Assembly: GCA_004794655.1 (NCBI GenBank)
Contig: SMMW01000046.1
Location: forward strand, 9,783,501 to 9,847,500
Source of the DNA: Marisa cornuarietis
Lineage: Eukaryota; Mollusca; Gastropoda; Architaenioglossa; Ampullariidae
Direction: 5' to 3'
Length of the DNA stretch: 64,000 nucleotides
Shown: positions 34,601-45,610 of the stretch, in pieces
Position numbering within the stretch: position 1 is the stretch's first letter
How the letters are laid out: each line of letters starts with the position of its first letter
The notes under the pieces: generated by a model
What the model saw: the letters and a program-made list of their open reading frames with translations, nothing else
Database searches by the model: none
What the model was told of the DNA's origin: nothing
Program-made: the position numbers and the translations under genes

Positions 34601-37600
34601 AGTTGATCGGTACACAGTGGGCGTTCCTGTGTGCATGCACGTGATCTTTTAAGAGAAAGAATGAGCGAGAGAGAATTTATGGTCTAACACCAAGCCACAA
34701 ACGAAAGTTTGCTTTTCTTTTTTATTCCTCCTCCTCCTCCAAATATGTTGATGTAAGCGATGCCTCTCCTCCTCCCATACCTCCCCGACTGCCGTTAATC
34801 CCAGTGTCGCTGTGTCGTGCAGGCTGTTCCGTAACAAGCCCCCCCTACAACGACTGTTCCGCGAGCTGAGCGGCGTGCCAGTGGACGAGCTGCGGGTCAG
34901 CGAGGCCATGGAGAAGCACGCCGGCAGGGTCATGGCCGTCTTCGATGACGCCATCAACGCCATCGAGAACGTGGATGGCACAGACGAGATCCTGTACCGG
35001 GCGGCCAAGAAACATTCCTCCGTCGAGGGCTTTATGACAGACATGTTCTGGGTAAGCGTCGGTCATGGATGGTTGCTGTCTTCTTTTATTTTTTTAATTT
35101 ACTGTCAAACGTTGTTATAAAAAAACTTAATTCGTTCCGGAAAATTGTTCCGATTAGGATTATTTCCTTGGCTTGTGGCAAACGGTGTCAGAGGTTGGAT
35201 GTATTTTTATTATTTTTGTGGAAATATTACCTATATGTCGTTCCAAGATATTCGATTTACCAATTCTACCATCGCGATGAAACGTGCATAAATCACGTAA
35301 GAAAAGTCAAGATCACTTGAAGAAATGTTTCAATGGGATCTGAAAGCGGCAAAATATGGCGAGGTAAGTCGGAAACAGTAAGAGTTGATTTCGAAGGTCT
35401 CATCGCTTGAGATCTCTGGTAATAAACCAGACCTATTGAAGTTAATAATTTCATCACTACTTTCTATCAAATGCCAGAGTTTCATAAAAAGTGCATGACA
35501 CTAATAATTAAAGAGGTTTCTTGCTAAGAAAGATCAAGATCAGCTGATAGTTAGTGGTGCTAGCATAATATAAATTAAATTACGTGATGATTAATTGCTA
35601 AATAAAACAAATTAGGTTCTTCACCGAAAGGATGGGAGTGAATGCCGCTGAGAAGGCAGTAGCAATTTCAACTGGGTTTTCTGGAGGATGATAGGGGAAA
35701 AGGGGAGACGCTCCTCCGAAAAAAAATATTGTGGGTGACGAGAAAATCCTTCTTGCCCAGCTTTCCAGGCCACCCCTCGTCTTTGAAAGACTCTTTATGT
35801 CGATGCGCTAGCATTTCGTCCTCAGAATGTTCTAGATGTCATTCTACATCTACATCCGCTACACAGATGCGTCCGCAGCTTCATGTCACTCGACACTGAT
35901 TTTTATCTTTCAGTTCAAATTGTGAGCCCTAGTTGCTCTAGCGGTAATATTTTTATTTTTTTTTTGGATAAAATTCAACAGAAGTTTGGACAGTGATGTT
36001 TGTCTTATATATATATATAATCACATACTTATATACAAGCAGGCAAATGAACATTCTTCCAGAAAAAAATAGACAAGCGCCTTTATGCACGTTGGCAACT
36101 ATCAGAGCCTGAAAGTGAAATTATGAAAGCAAGACAATCACGTGACCCTATGTTAACCTCTTCTCGTGCCCCGTAAAAGGAGTCTGTTGTTGGCAGCTAA
36201 CTGTTCTGTCTTTAAGGCAGATAAGAAAGCGTCTGCCGACTTTCTTCTCCTTCTCCCTCCCCACCCCCACCCCCCACACACCTTCCCAGAGTACCTTGCT
36301 AAGGTCTGTAAAAATGCTTCTGCGCATGTTCGCTACTAAGGCTAAGAAGAGTTTTTTTGTTTCTTCGCCAGCCGGAGAACGTTATTACAGGTAGACAGTT
36401 CTGCAGGTGAATAGAGGGTTTATTTTGTTTTGGGCGTTCCAGACTTTGCAGGAGTGGTCTCACTATCACAGTGGTTTTCAGAAAACGCGTGGCATTGGCA
36501 CACATGATGCATCTGTTTCAATTAGAGTCCCTTGTGGTGTTGTAGCCGAGTATTCGTCTTTTAAAATAATCTACCGAGTTTTCTATCGCCGCCAGGCAAT
36601 CGTCTGCATGAAGCGTCTTCTGGCGGCAATCATCTCCTGTCTATGAAACCTCAAAGAGTTGCTTCTTAGAAATACTGTTGTGCTGCCACTTTGTTCAGCC
36701 GACCATAAAACCGTGTTAATGGTTAACCTAGTGGATGATTAAACCTGCCGGTTAAGATGAAAAAGGGTGGTTTAATTAAGGGGAGGGGGGACAAAGAAAA
36801 ATACAAGGCAGTGAGACTAAAAGAGACAGCGAGTTAGAGGGCAGAGAAGGTAAGAAAGATAGTGAGTTAGAGGGGCAGACTGGGTGGGTAAGACAGTGAG
36901 TTAAGGGGATAGAGTAAGAGAGAAGAAGCGTGTATACAGAGGGACGGACATGGACAACATCCGCCACGTAACCACATCACAATGTTGTTGAGTTATGACA
37001 CGTCACACAGAGAGGAAGGGGATGCGATTAATCTCTCTCAGCAGTCCAATGCAAGCTTAACAACGCCCATTAGGCGTGAAGCAGTTGGAGTAGCTGCTCA
37101 TTACTAATTCCATAGTCTTTTCATTTCTTACATTTTCATCCCTCTTATTCACAAGTTTGGACAATATAGTATTCACCGTTTCCCGTGTTGCCACCATGCA
37201 GCTCTTTGACCAGAGTTGGCGGTTGGCACACGCACGCGCGTGTATGTGTGTATTCGCACGCATGAAGCAGCCGATGGTAACGATCTGTCTGTCGCCGCCA
37301 CTAGTGCAGAGATGGCGCCACTTGAAGGGGGACTTTCGCACACGTGCTCTGACACAACACCGCGTCTTCGCCGAAATCTCCTTAGCGTCTTCGACCAAAT
37401 TTGTTCTGCTCAAATCGGCTTTCAGCGGCCAAGGAAGGAGGAAGGCGAAAGATTCTTCAAAAGACAAGTGCGAAATGCACGTGCAAAAACAAACCATCAC
37501 CCGGTCCTCTCTCTTCTCCATCTTATTTTCTGAAAACTGTTAACAAGCAGCGCCTCGAAGCTTTTATAGAACGTGTGTGTGGGTGTGGGTTTAAAGAGAG

Positions 37601-40600
37601 AGCAATGTGTGTAGACGTGCGTATGTGTGTGCGAATATGTGTACAAGCCAGGGACACTCCCCTCTCTGCAGTGCTGCTTGCTTTGCTGCTAGCATCTAGC
37701 TCCTATCAGCTACATCATTTCGGGAACTACAGATGCCAGGTCCGTCGGCAGACGGCAAGCGGCTACTTACACTGGCTCATGTCATGGCGACCCCTTCTGC
37801 GTGTCTTCGTGTCTGTGCTAAAGCCTTGTCTGCTGTTGTGCCAGCTGTGACCGCACATACAATTAGCGAGAACTGTAGATGTAACCATGATTAAGACGGC
37901 TTTGTGCACACAGGTATGCATATACGCAGAAATGGGTGTAGATGGAAGGTTGTGTGAACGGCTGGCTGGATACATGGAAGGATGAAGGATGCTCCTTTTA
38001 TCCCCAGTGGTTTCGCAGTAAACTGGCCTACTAAATGCCGATGCGACCGCTTCTGTTAGTTGGTGAACTAAGATTTGAGTGTCAAGATGAAGGACAAGCC
38101 GGTCAGTCCAACGTTGGAAATGTGCATCCCACTGTGACGCATGACAGCAACTTTCATGAGTTTCAGATTTATGTGACATCTGCCATTCCCCTGAGTTGGA
38201 CACTGACATGGCACCAGTCATCGATGGACACAGCAGTGATACGTGTGCGTGCATGCTGGGCAGCAGTCGACAAGTCAGAACACGGCTACTCTACCAGGTC
38301 ACACAGTTTAACGCCCTGGTCCAGCCACCTTCGCTTCATCAACCCCATCCCATCCGCTGGTTTCAAAGGTCTCCCCGACCTGCTTCAGAAAAATGCGCCG
38401 CCTGTCTGCTTGCCTCCTCCCCCCTATCCCACCCACACACCTTCTCCACCAAACACTTTTTGAGCTGGCCGGAGTCACGCAGCTACAACGTTTGATCCTC
38501 ATGTGCAAGATCGAACCCTGAGAGGGCCCCAATTTTTGAAAATGTGTTCTGTGGAATATTCAGTCTCCTTGTCGAATGTAAGGGTAACGGTAAAATAGTT
38601 TACCGATGGAATTGAATTTAATGCCTCCCCCGTCTTCTTACTTGGGTATTAGCGATACAAAATATCGCCGTTTGTGTTTTTTTTCTTTTTTGCTGCTTTT
38701 AAACAACAATAATAAAAAGGTTCACGCGCAGGAAATGGCTGGTGACATTCATTTAATTATGATGGAAGTGCAAATACACCGAGGGACGGAGGGGCTGGAA
38801 ATAATGCAGGGCGGTGATGGGGAAAAGATTTCGTTTCATTTTAAAATGTGATCCTGCACGTCTGCTTTCAAATGGCAGCGGTCTGTAGGAAGCAATCGAT
38901 ATGCTTTGGCCGTACGAGGCGCACGCCATTCAGACAGCAGACCCCATCCCGCTTATGATTTTCTGCGATGGTCAGCACAGCTTGAAGTGAAATGTAATCA
39001 TTGCATAGACATGAGCTTGATGTAATGATGCAGGAACCGGAGGGCTGGGCGTGTTTGCTCGACAAAAGGGTAACGGGAACCAGGTGTGCAGCGCGTCTTA
39101 ATAGGGCAACAGAGGTCAGTCAGAACAGGCCGTCCTAACGATAGAGTTTGGGAGAGCACAAGAGTAAGAGAGTGAGAGAGATCTACAACATTGTTAAAAA
39201 AGATTGTCGTCTATTCTTAAAGCAAACAAGTCAAAAAGTAGAATGTAGGTGTAAGAAAATACATTGGTAGCATGCCACTACGACGCTTGTTCTGTAAACG
39301 GTCGAACTCGCCACTGGTGCCGCCATGTCTAGACTTGAAGACTTCGTGACATGATATCATGTTTATGTTAAACATATCGACAGTTAAAAAGGTTTGAAAG
39401 TACCAGCAAAAAGTGGCAATCCAAGAATAGGTTTTGTTGTCCTATTGTGACAACACCCTTGACTGAGTTCCATCTCGCTGTTCCGGCTGTTGCTATGTCT
39501 ATAGGTGCTGCTGTCATGGCCTTCGGGGGCCGGCGACTGGTTTTAATGTTCTGGCTACTGGAACCGTTTCTTTCCTCTTTGGTTTGAGACCGTGCTGTTG
39601 CTATGGTAATGAATGCTCTAGCTTTGTAAAACTTTGGTCTCCGCAGTTTTGCTGTTCTTTTTTTCAAGGACTCTTCTGGGCCGTAATGTATGAAGCGTAG
39701 ATGAGTGTATGAAACTTATTTGCTTGGAAGTATAAGAAATTTGAATATTTGAATATTTAAGGTAGTTCGTGAACTGTGTCGTGTGCCTTTAAACGAAGAA
39801 GAAATTTAGCGGAAGTATCTCATTTTAAATTGGTCGGCTTTATACCTATCAACGGATCAAATAAAACAATTTATTCCCCAGAAAAGAAGGGCTTTAGTAA
39901 CTTCAATATTTTATACAAGAGCATTTCAAAATACTTTGGATATGAAAGTATCTTGACTTCAGTCCATCCAAACATTTATCTAGGACAAATGTCGCAACAA
40001 TGTGTAAGCAACATAAAACAAGAAAAATAGATTCGTGTGATGTTTGCTCAATTCCTGCGCGTGTTTCATGCGGTTTATGACATGCATCTAATGCGTGATT
40101 ATACTATTGATATTATTTACATCGCACTCGGCAGCCAATACGCTGATTCATGACTCATGTCAAAGCACTCTTGTTTGTTAGTTTTTAATTTTTACTTGTG
40201 AAAAGTCTTGGTTAAGGTTAGATAACAAATTTAAGCAAGAATACTATTCAGTTCGTCTCTTTTGTGTTGTTGCTAAGCTATTTGTGATGCTGAAATCGAT
40301 GGCATAATTAATACGGTTGGAGAAGCGTGTATACATAACACGAGCTCGAGGTCCTTAGAGCACCGTGCTCTCCTTGTTTCCTACTATTACACTACAGTGC
40401 TAGTTACAAAATATATTTCTACAGCGATGATAATCCTGATTTCTACTTCCATCAAACGGACTTTAGCAGTTAGTATTCGCTTCTTCACATGTTTTCATTA
40501 TCATTTCATTTTTGAAATACTAAAGCAAATGCCAGTGCTTGTTTCTTTGTGTTCAAATTGCTTCAAATACAGCAGAGAATGAGATCGAAATATCCACGAC

Positions 40601-41088
40601 TGTCCGCTGTGGTAACAGTGGCTAATATTTGGAAAGTAAACGGCGATGGCCTGCCGCGATGGGGCTGGCGCCGTGTGGGGCTGGCCAGCGGGCAAACTAA
40701 GATGCACTTGATGTAGAATCATGATTTGGATGGCAGTATGTTAAACTTTTGGGACCCATCTCTTTCTGGATTTCTATAGTGCTGAGGGTGCTGCATGAAA
40801 TCGAATTTGTGAATTGAAAAAGCTACTCCCTCCTCTTTCTCTCCACACACACACACTGACTCTCTTTAATAACCAACCACGAATAACACTTTCAGATTTA
40901 CTAATATCTGCTCAAATTTTTTGAAAAGTTAAAAAATCCACTAGAATTATAAATATTTTTTCTAATGTTTTATATCTTCAACACAACTTTCAAGAAGAAG
41001 TAACCAATTCCCTTTTAAATGCACATCACTCGCTATGTCTTCATTGGCATGCTCTCTTTGAGTGTGAATATGCGCTATACAAATCTTC

Positions 41089-41129
<41 letters not shown>

Positions 41130-43891
41130 GAATGGCTGTACACACCTGTAATACTTCAGAATATGCAGATTATCACTTACTACTTGATTTGGTTATGAAG
41201 CATTTCTAAACACATCCATTGGGAATCAATAGTAAAAGAATAAAATGCATATAACATATTGAAAAGTATAAAAGAAAGATTTGTTCTGCAGGTAACAATT
41301 TACTTTTATAAGGAAAAGTTCATATTTGTTATAAAAGATCCACAGTCCACTAATGCAGAGGGTTGTAGACATCACGTTGTTTTCTCTCCTAAAGCTGTGC
41401 TAGTAATTACCATGGACAAAGCAAAGGTAATCAATTGGTGAGGTGTGCCACGTTTCCTTCTGAAAGGAAACTATGCTGGATGAGGCATTTCATTCTGTAC
41501 AAATAGTTGTTATGTGGATTATATCAATCATGAATGGTACGAGAGGACGACAAAATTAAGGAATACAAACTAAACAGGGATATTATGATTAAGACATTTA
41601 ATGAGAAAGCAACAATTTCTATTGAAAATCATAATTAATGTGAGAAACAATAATATGTCAAAAGGAATTTTTTCAGCATCAGAGCATTTACATTTCTTAA
41701 TAGTCATTACTGCTGGATGCATGGATCTTCATCGCTGCTAAATAAAAGTTATTCTGTAAACACAGCTATGTATGTGATTTTAATGTAACTACAATTGGTG
41801 GATTTTTTGTAGCCTACAGTTTTAGTGCGAGACTATTAAATCTAGAGTAAGGGAGTAACAATGTAACAAAACTAGACAGTCGGATAAAAGGAGTTTCATG
41901 TGGATGCTAAGCAAACGCTGCAAAGCAATGCTCCGTCGCCCTGAGGTGTTTCAGAAGAGTCTGATGCTTAAGAATAATCAGTTTGTGCTTAGAAATTCAC
42001 AGAGAAAAAAAATCCATGGACTATTACTGCTATCTTATTGTCTTGTATGCCTTCGGGAAGTTCAGTATCTTTCCACAAGTATCTTTCTTTAAAGCATTAA
42101 TTTCAAACGGCACATTTAGTCCTTATGGAAGATAGCGATGTTGAGATTTTTTAAAACATTTTTCTAGTTACTTTTAATTTTATATGTCTGTGGCGCTGGA
42201 ATTTAGATCGATTTGCCATTGTTAGGTAATGAGGCGACTTTTCTTTATAAGTGTTTACAGCTCGTTGCAGGTGCAGTAGCTAGGATTTTCCAGATAACAA
42301 ATATGGATTATCCCAGAGTACGTATATCCACAGACAGATATCTCTGGACTACTTGCAGGCGAATTTAAAGCTCAGATTCGCTTCCAGTTTGACTATCACC
42401 ATCAGGAAGAAGAGCAGATGGTGCGAACTCTCGTGTTGACGGAGGTACAAAAGCTCAAGCTTTACTGTTGTTTTTTTCAGCTGATTAGCTCTAAGTCCTT
42501 GGAAGTGGAGGTCGAGGAATGATGCCGAAAGAAAATAATAAAGAGTAACTAAGTAAAACAAACTTATTGCAAGTCTGTTGTTAATTTTAAGAATTGTTTC
42601 GCGGTTCCGGATATTGAACTGCTAAATGGTTCGCCGACAGCCTACAACTTTGCGAGAGGCTATGAGTTGGTCTCGGCAAACAGCCAGATGTCCAGAGATA
42701 CACCTCGGTGATATACCGACTTGATATCCAGATATATAACCTACGTTATCCCGGACTGCTTATACCGACTTTTTATACAGCTTTTTTCATATTACACCAC
42801 AAAGCACTTTTTTTTGTTCATACAATTACAGTGAGTCAAGACCACACACACACACACACACATACAGACAAATATATAAAAATACTAATCAGTTTTACTT
42901 TTAAAAAAAACTATTAATTTTCAGAATACTGTCTCATTCACTACAGAACTGGGTATCAGAGACAGTGGAACCTTAACAGTAGCACACAGTTATTGTGTCT
43001 TATTAAAGGTAGCATTGGTAGTATTTCTTGACATTTATACGATATAATTCTCAATTGAGATGGATAAATTTTGTGTCAAGTGAAAATGAAATTGGAAAGG
43101 AGAGCAATCATCCTTTATATGCATGAAGACATTACTACTAGCAATTAATGGACTTGTTATACATGCGTATACCGACTTGACATCCAAATCAGTGCATCGC
43201 GTTTTCTCACGCTCGGATTTCAAAGACCCATTATTTGTCCAAAGACTAATAGTAGGATATAGCCGCTTCATACATCACACCTATACTTCTCCATGTGACA
43301 TGTCTTGATTTGTCTTCTGAAATACAGAAGCAACGACCTGATGCTGAATATGGATGTCGAAGATTTCTCTAGCCAGAGTAGGAAAGTTTGGCTGGAACTG
43401 GTGAACAGTGGTGAAATGACGTCCGTGTTGGGCTTGCAGGATAGATATTTATAGGCTAATGACTTGGTGTTTGCACTTGCAGGATATGTGTAAATCATCT
43501 GAGTGCAGTTTAGTGGTGTCTTTGATTGTTGTACTTACAATGATCTGATCACCATGCAGACGATGTTTGAAATTGTTGTACTTGCAAGATATATGACAAT
43601 AGTCTGAGGTAAGGCTAATCCTATTTCCGATAGTTGTACTTGCAGGATATGTGGCTGCATTCTAACCCTGTTTAAAACTGTTGTGTTTGCAGGTAATGTG
43701 GCAGCGATCTGAACGCAGTCTGATCCTGTTTACGATTGTTGTGTTTTCAGGATATTGAGCAGCCTTTCCTGGACGCGGTGCGAATAACGCTGGGGGACCG
43801 TTACACGGACAACATGGACGGCATCTACCGCATTGCTATCAAATACCTCCTGGAGAAAATTGTCCGCGGTCACCGAGCCCTAGCGTCATGA
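22503..43891 (+). CDS. Globin B, complete three-exon gene: join(22503-22648, 34823-35051, 43751-43891)
   Basis: The spliced frame encodes 171 residues forming a haem-binding globin fold, presumably for reversible O2/NO chemistry in the cytosol. Visible landmarks are helix A with Trp32, Phe61 (CD1), distal His81 (E7), Val85 (E11) and proximal His113 (F8). The E7-F8 spacing is 32 residues, as in neuroglobin (myoglobin has 29), and the E helix reads HAGRVMAVFDDA, also neuroglobin-like. Introns interrupt at B12.2 (phase 2) and G7.0 (phase 0), both ancestral globin positions, with GT-AG borders. Intron lengths are 12174 and 8699 bp. There is no signal peptide, and the N-terminus (MADDEMSPSPP) lacks the Met-Gly-Cys of globin A. 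The gene is head to head with A and tail to tail with C. It could be named neuroglobin-like or globin-like; orthology needs a tree. No stops or frameshifts are seen. Confidence 0.93.
22649..28019 (+). other. Globin B intron 1, first part; no gene
   Basis: Starts with donor GTAAGAG. Contains a compound (GT)/(GA)/G-run tract at 23699-23761, GC alternations at 25608-25620 and 26879-26896, and scattered TG-rich DNA at 24705-24785. Open frames up to 154 codons on both strands are unsupported. Confidence 0.6.
28020..28850 (-). mobile_element. Decayed hAT transposon with transposase C-terminus
   Basis: The left end CAGGGGTAGGCAAAAGTT and the right end, reverse-complemented, TAGAGGTGGGTAAAGACT are inverted repeats of hAT type. 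Between them the minus strand keeps the hAT dimerisation-domain C-terminus in two frames: FASTYVCEHT..., then, after a stop and a shift, RMTDEHLTAVLRLASS. Typical full elements are several kb, so most of the transposase is deleted. No 8-bp target duplication survives. Confidence 0.75.
29240..29859 (-). pseudogene. Tc1/mariner-type transposase pseudogene, C-terminally truncated
   Basis: From the ATG at 29859-29857 one minus-strand frame of about 205 codons reads as a Tc1-like transposase with no frameshift but four in-frame stops (near residues 12, 45, 151 and 183). Visible in order: a first helix-turn-helix (GRVIEWLQVGVGVREIGRRL), a second DNA-binding segment (SVSDQTVPNRLRESNLRSRR), the linker RPAVRPVLTPRH, and the first catalytic-Asp motif ILFTDESRF followed by IRVWRR. 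The later catalytic Asp and Glu are missing because homology stops near 29240. Lies in globin B intron 1, antisense to it. Confidence 0.88.
29860..32261 (+). other. Globin B intron 1, nothing recognised
   Basis: Contains (CA)n at about 30776-30824 and a long (GT)n at 31618-31673. No coding-like frame. Confidence 0.5.
31618..31673. repeat. (GT)n microsatellite
   Basis: About 56 bases of uninterrupted GT, preceded by GA/TG-rich degenerate copies from 31547. Confidence 0.95.
32262..33070 (-). mobile_element. LINE fragment, reverse transcriptase C-terminal region (decayed)
   Basis: The minus strand encodes, near 33010, LEEVNSF-stop-YLGATLSKDGSS, then MAKLDRIWHSHKIRFTTKYK and KSLVVLILLYGCDT: the conserved end of the RT domain and thumb of non-LTR elements. 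Further on it encodes PVQDLLTIA-stop-DRREMRALSATVS, the usual C-terminus of this LINE type. The 3' tail is a CTGA-type repeat (GTCAGTCAGTTAGTC at 32267-32281). Several stops and shifts make it non-functional. A second CAGT/CAAT tract at 33224-33291 may be the tail of another copy. Confidence 0.85.
33071..34812 (+). other. Globin B intron 1, last part
   Basis: Holds the CAGT/CAAT tract (33224-33291), short CA and TG runs (33737-33764, 34450-34500) and (TG)n at 34553-34600. The 138-codon minus frame at 33339-33755 is unsupported. It ends at the exon 2 acceptor at 34822. Confidence 0.55.
34823..35051 (+). CDS. Globin B exon 2
   Basis: Encodes residues 49-125, from the end of helix B to helix G. 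It follows the acceptor TGTCGTGCAG and ends TGG|GTAAGC in phase 0. It carries Phe61 (CD1), His81 (E7), Val85 (E11) and His113 (F8). It is markedly GC-rich against its AT-rich surroundings, as expected of the only coding sequence in this area. Confidence 0.93.
35052..36775 (+). other. Globin B intron 2, first part; nothing recognised
   Basis: AT-rich with a short (AT)n tract at 36008-36020. No coding-like frame. Confidence 0.5.
36776..36945. repeat. Polypurine tract with degenerate repeat
   Basis: About 170 bases almost entirely A and G, with recurring AGTGAGTTAGAGGGG-like units 30-40 bases apart. Such tracts can form triplex structures. Confidence 0.6.
36946..41029 (+). other. Globin B intron 2, middle part; no supported gene
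   Basis: Overlapping long frames on opposite strands (plus 37157-37543 and 38035-38463; minus 37057-37521 and 37763-38254) show no conserved motif, and their mutual overlap argues against coding. Poly-T lies at 38677-38692. Confidence 0.45.
41030..41130 (+). repeat. (ATT)n-tailed dispersed repeat, copy 3
   Basis: GCATGCTCTCTTTGAGTGTG, then AATATGCGCTATACAAATCTTC and (ATT)n at about 41093-41127. It is the reverse complement of the copy at 15757-15840. Confidence 0.7.
41131..43429 (+). other. Globin B intron 2, third part; nothing recognised
   Basis: AT-rich, with a short (CA)n at 42844-42863. No coding-like frame. Confidence 0.5.
43430..43762 (+). repeat. Degenerate ~50-bp tandem repeat carrying copies of the exon 3 acceptor
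   Basis: The motif (A/T)CTTGCAGGATAT recurs with CAG ending at 43439, 43482, 43645 and 43692, with degenerate copies near 43538 and 43587, before the genuine TTTTCAG|GATATTG at 43750. Spacing is 43-58 bases. The surrounding TTGTTGTACTTGCAGGATAT and CTGATCCTGTTTACGATT segments repeat as well. The functional splice site is therefore the last unit of a tandem array. Confidence 0.7.
43751..43891 (+). CDS. Globin B exon 3 and stop
   Basis: Encodes residues 126-171 (helices G and H) and ends in TGA at 43889-43891. The acceptor is TTGTGTTTTCAG. The core ITLGDRYTDNM is identical in globin C, and 24 of the first 40 residues match. The exon abuts a degenerate repeat array that copies the acceptor sequence upstream. 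Confidence 0.93.
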   Translation, partial: DIEQPFLDAVRITLGDRYTDNMDGIYRIAIKYLLEKIVRGHRALAS

Positions 43892-44105
43892 TGCTCGGCA
43901 GGGCCGGGTGCAACGAGCTGCGCGCGCATCCTTTTCTTTTTCCTCGACCAGAGACCAGCACAACTACCCACAGCAGGAGCACAGCTGTGCTGAGCAGTGC
44001 ACAGCGCCACGGACACGGATCAGTGAACCAGAACGGAAGGACTAGGCACGAGCTGCATAGTGTGTGAGAGTGGCTAGCTCTTTACGTTATAAACCTTCTC
44101 GTCAA

Positions 44106-44194
44106 TGTCTTCATTAAGCTCAGAGCAAGAGAGCGAGAGAGAGAGAGAGAGAGAAAGATCGAGAGACCGAGAGAGAGGAGTGAGAGACAGAGAG
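44106..44194 (+). repeat. GA-rich tract in the likely 3' UTR of globin B
   Basis: Nearly pure purine sequence built on GAGAGA, starting about 215 bases after the globin B stop. It would give a purine-rich stretch in the mRNA. Confidence 0.7.
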
Positions 44195-44877
44195 ACTTAC
44201 TGGTTTCTCACATTTTTGTGCTAAATATGCGCCTTCAGTGATTTACCTGTCGTGTCTGACTTTGAGAAAATGAAGCAGAATGGGCTGAAAGCACTGGTCA
44301 GATGGTCAGCTATACTTGAGAGTAGCACCTCTTGGAAGCCTTTCTTTTATTTCTCTCTCTCTCTCCGCACCTCACACAAGAGGCCGTTGGGTGGTGGTGC
44401 CGAGGGTCCGACTGCTGTTGTCCATCGTTGTGTTGCGGACACTAGTGAGCGTGCCGGGCGTCAGACTGCTGTTGGTCAGTGGAGCGACTGTGATTTGTGT
44501 TTTCTTGGAGCCTTCGTGCTGTTCTCAGTGTGTGAGGGCATGCTTTCATGGAGTGGTGGGGTTAGTTCTTTCCAGCTATATAGTGGCTGATTTGTCATTG
44601 TTCTGCTGATATGTTTAATTGCGTTAGGTTCTCACACAGGTTGTAGTTAGGATATATTTATATATAAATGAGAGAACGTATCTGTGTGTGCGTGTTTGTG
44701 CGCGCGCGCGTGTAAACCTCCGTGAGTCTGTGATCTTGGTATCTTCGTGTTAAGCTGTGCGCTTGCTGAACGCGACAACAGATGTCATGCTTTCAAAAAC
44801 TTAGCACTAAGTAAACATTAGAAAGATGGGAAATGGACGGCTGTTGATAAAAGCACTTGATACTTCGTCATTAGTGA

Positions 44878-44883
44878 ATTAAA
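44878..44883 (+). terminator. Candidate polyadenylation signal of globin B
   Basis: ATTAAA about 1 kb after the globin B stop, followed by T/G-rich sequence. It is the best signal I noticed downstream of the stop, which would give a 3' UTR of roughly 1 kb containing the GA-rich tract at 44106-44194. Weak evidence without transcript data. Confidence 0.25.
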
Positions 44884-45402
44884 GCATTTTCCTTTTATTG
44901 TGCCTGAGAATTTCTGAAATCCAGTCATGTGAGGGTTCAGTAACACATATATAAGAATGATTTGGTAGTTAAAGGTTATAATATTTACTTCATAGTCAAA
45001 GAGTCATATGTACGACATTCATTAGATGGTTAAGGAGCATATAAAAGAGCATTTGATATTTGTGTGCTATAAGAGAAATCACTTGACAGCGTGCAAGTCT
45101 CGTCCCTTCGTTGTATACATTTCCCTGTCTAGATACTTTGGCATTGAAGCGCTAAATAAGAGAAATCACGTGACAGTTTCGTGACGGTTAAGTCACTCCT
45201 TCGTTGTACACATTTCTCCTCCCGGCTACATTTCCTACCCCGATTGCCATTTTCACCACCCTTCTGATCTGTATAAATGTTGCAGAGTGGGACATTAAAA
45301 TTTCCTTATCACCATAAATTATTTCTATTATCGTTTTTGTTGTTTTCTTTTTCTTTCTGTGCAAGCCTGTATCGTCGTGTGTGTGTGTGTGTGGAGGGGA
45401 GA

Positions 45403-45610
45403 TGCGTGCGTAGGGAGGAGGGAAATAAGTGTTTTACGCCGAACCAGCATCTAAGGCTACATCACGACAAGGCAGCAAGCCCTGTAAACAGATGTCACAT
45501 ACAGAGAAAGAACAGCGTGCCTGAGACGACAGCTGAACCTAGGACCGCCAAGCTTCACTGTGTTGGTGACAGGCGCTAACCTTTGCGCCACAGGACCGCT
45601 CTGCGTGCGT
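45403..45610 (-). mobile_element. tRNA-derived SINE, family A, copy 1
   Basis: The minus strand shows GCGGTCCTGTGGCGCAAAGG (A-box region), GGTTCAGCTGTC (B box), then the family body TGCTGTTCTTTCTCTG ... ATCTGTTTACAGGG ... GGCGTAAAACAC. Flanked by TGCGTGCGT at 45403-45411 and 45602-45610, a likely 9-bp target duplication. Confidence 0.8.

Larger units (their letters stand above)
43892..45402 (+). other. Downstream of globin B: 3' UTR and intergenic
   Basis: Includes the GA-rich tract and a candidate poly(A) signal. The frames at 44252-44609 run through CT-rich sequence and are not credible as genes. Confidence 0.5.

Noticed and set aside
37057..38463. Cluster of 128-163 codon frames on both strands in globin B intron 2
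   Set aside because: They overlap antisense to one another, show no conserved motif and lie inside an intron with simple CG/TG runs.
38461..38600. SINE-like B box (CAGGGTTCGATCTTG on the minus strand)
   Set aside because: No A box at the right distance, no second copy and no target duplication.
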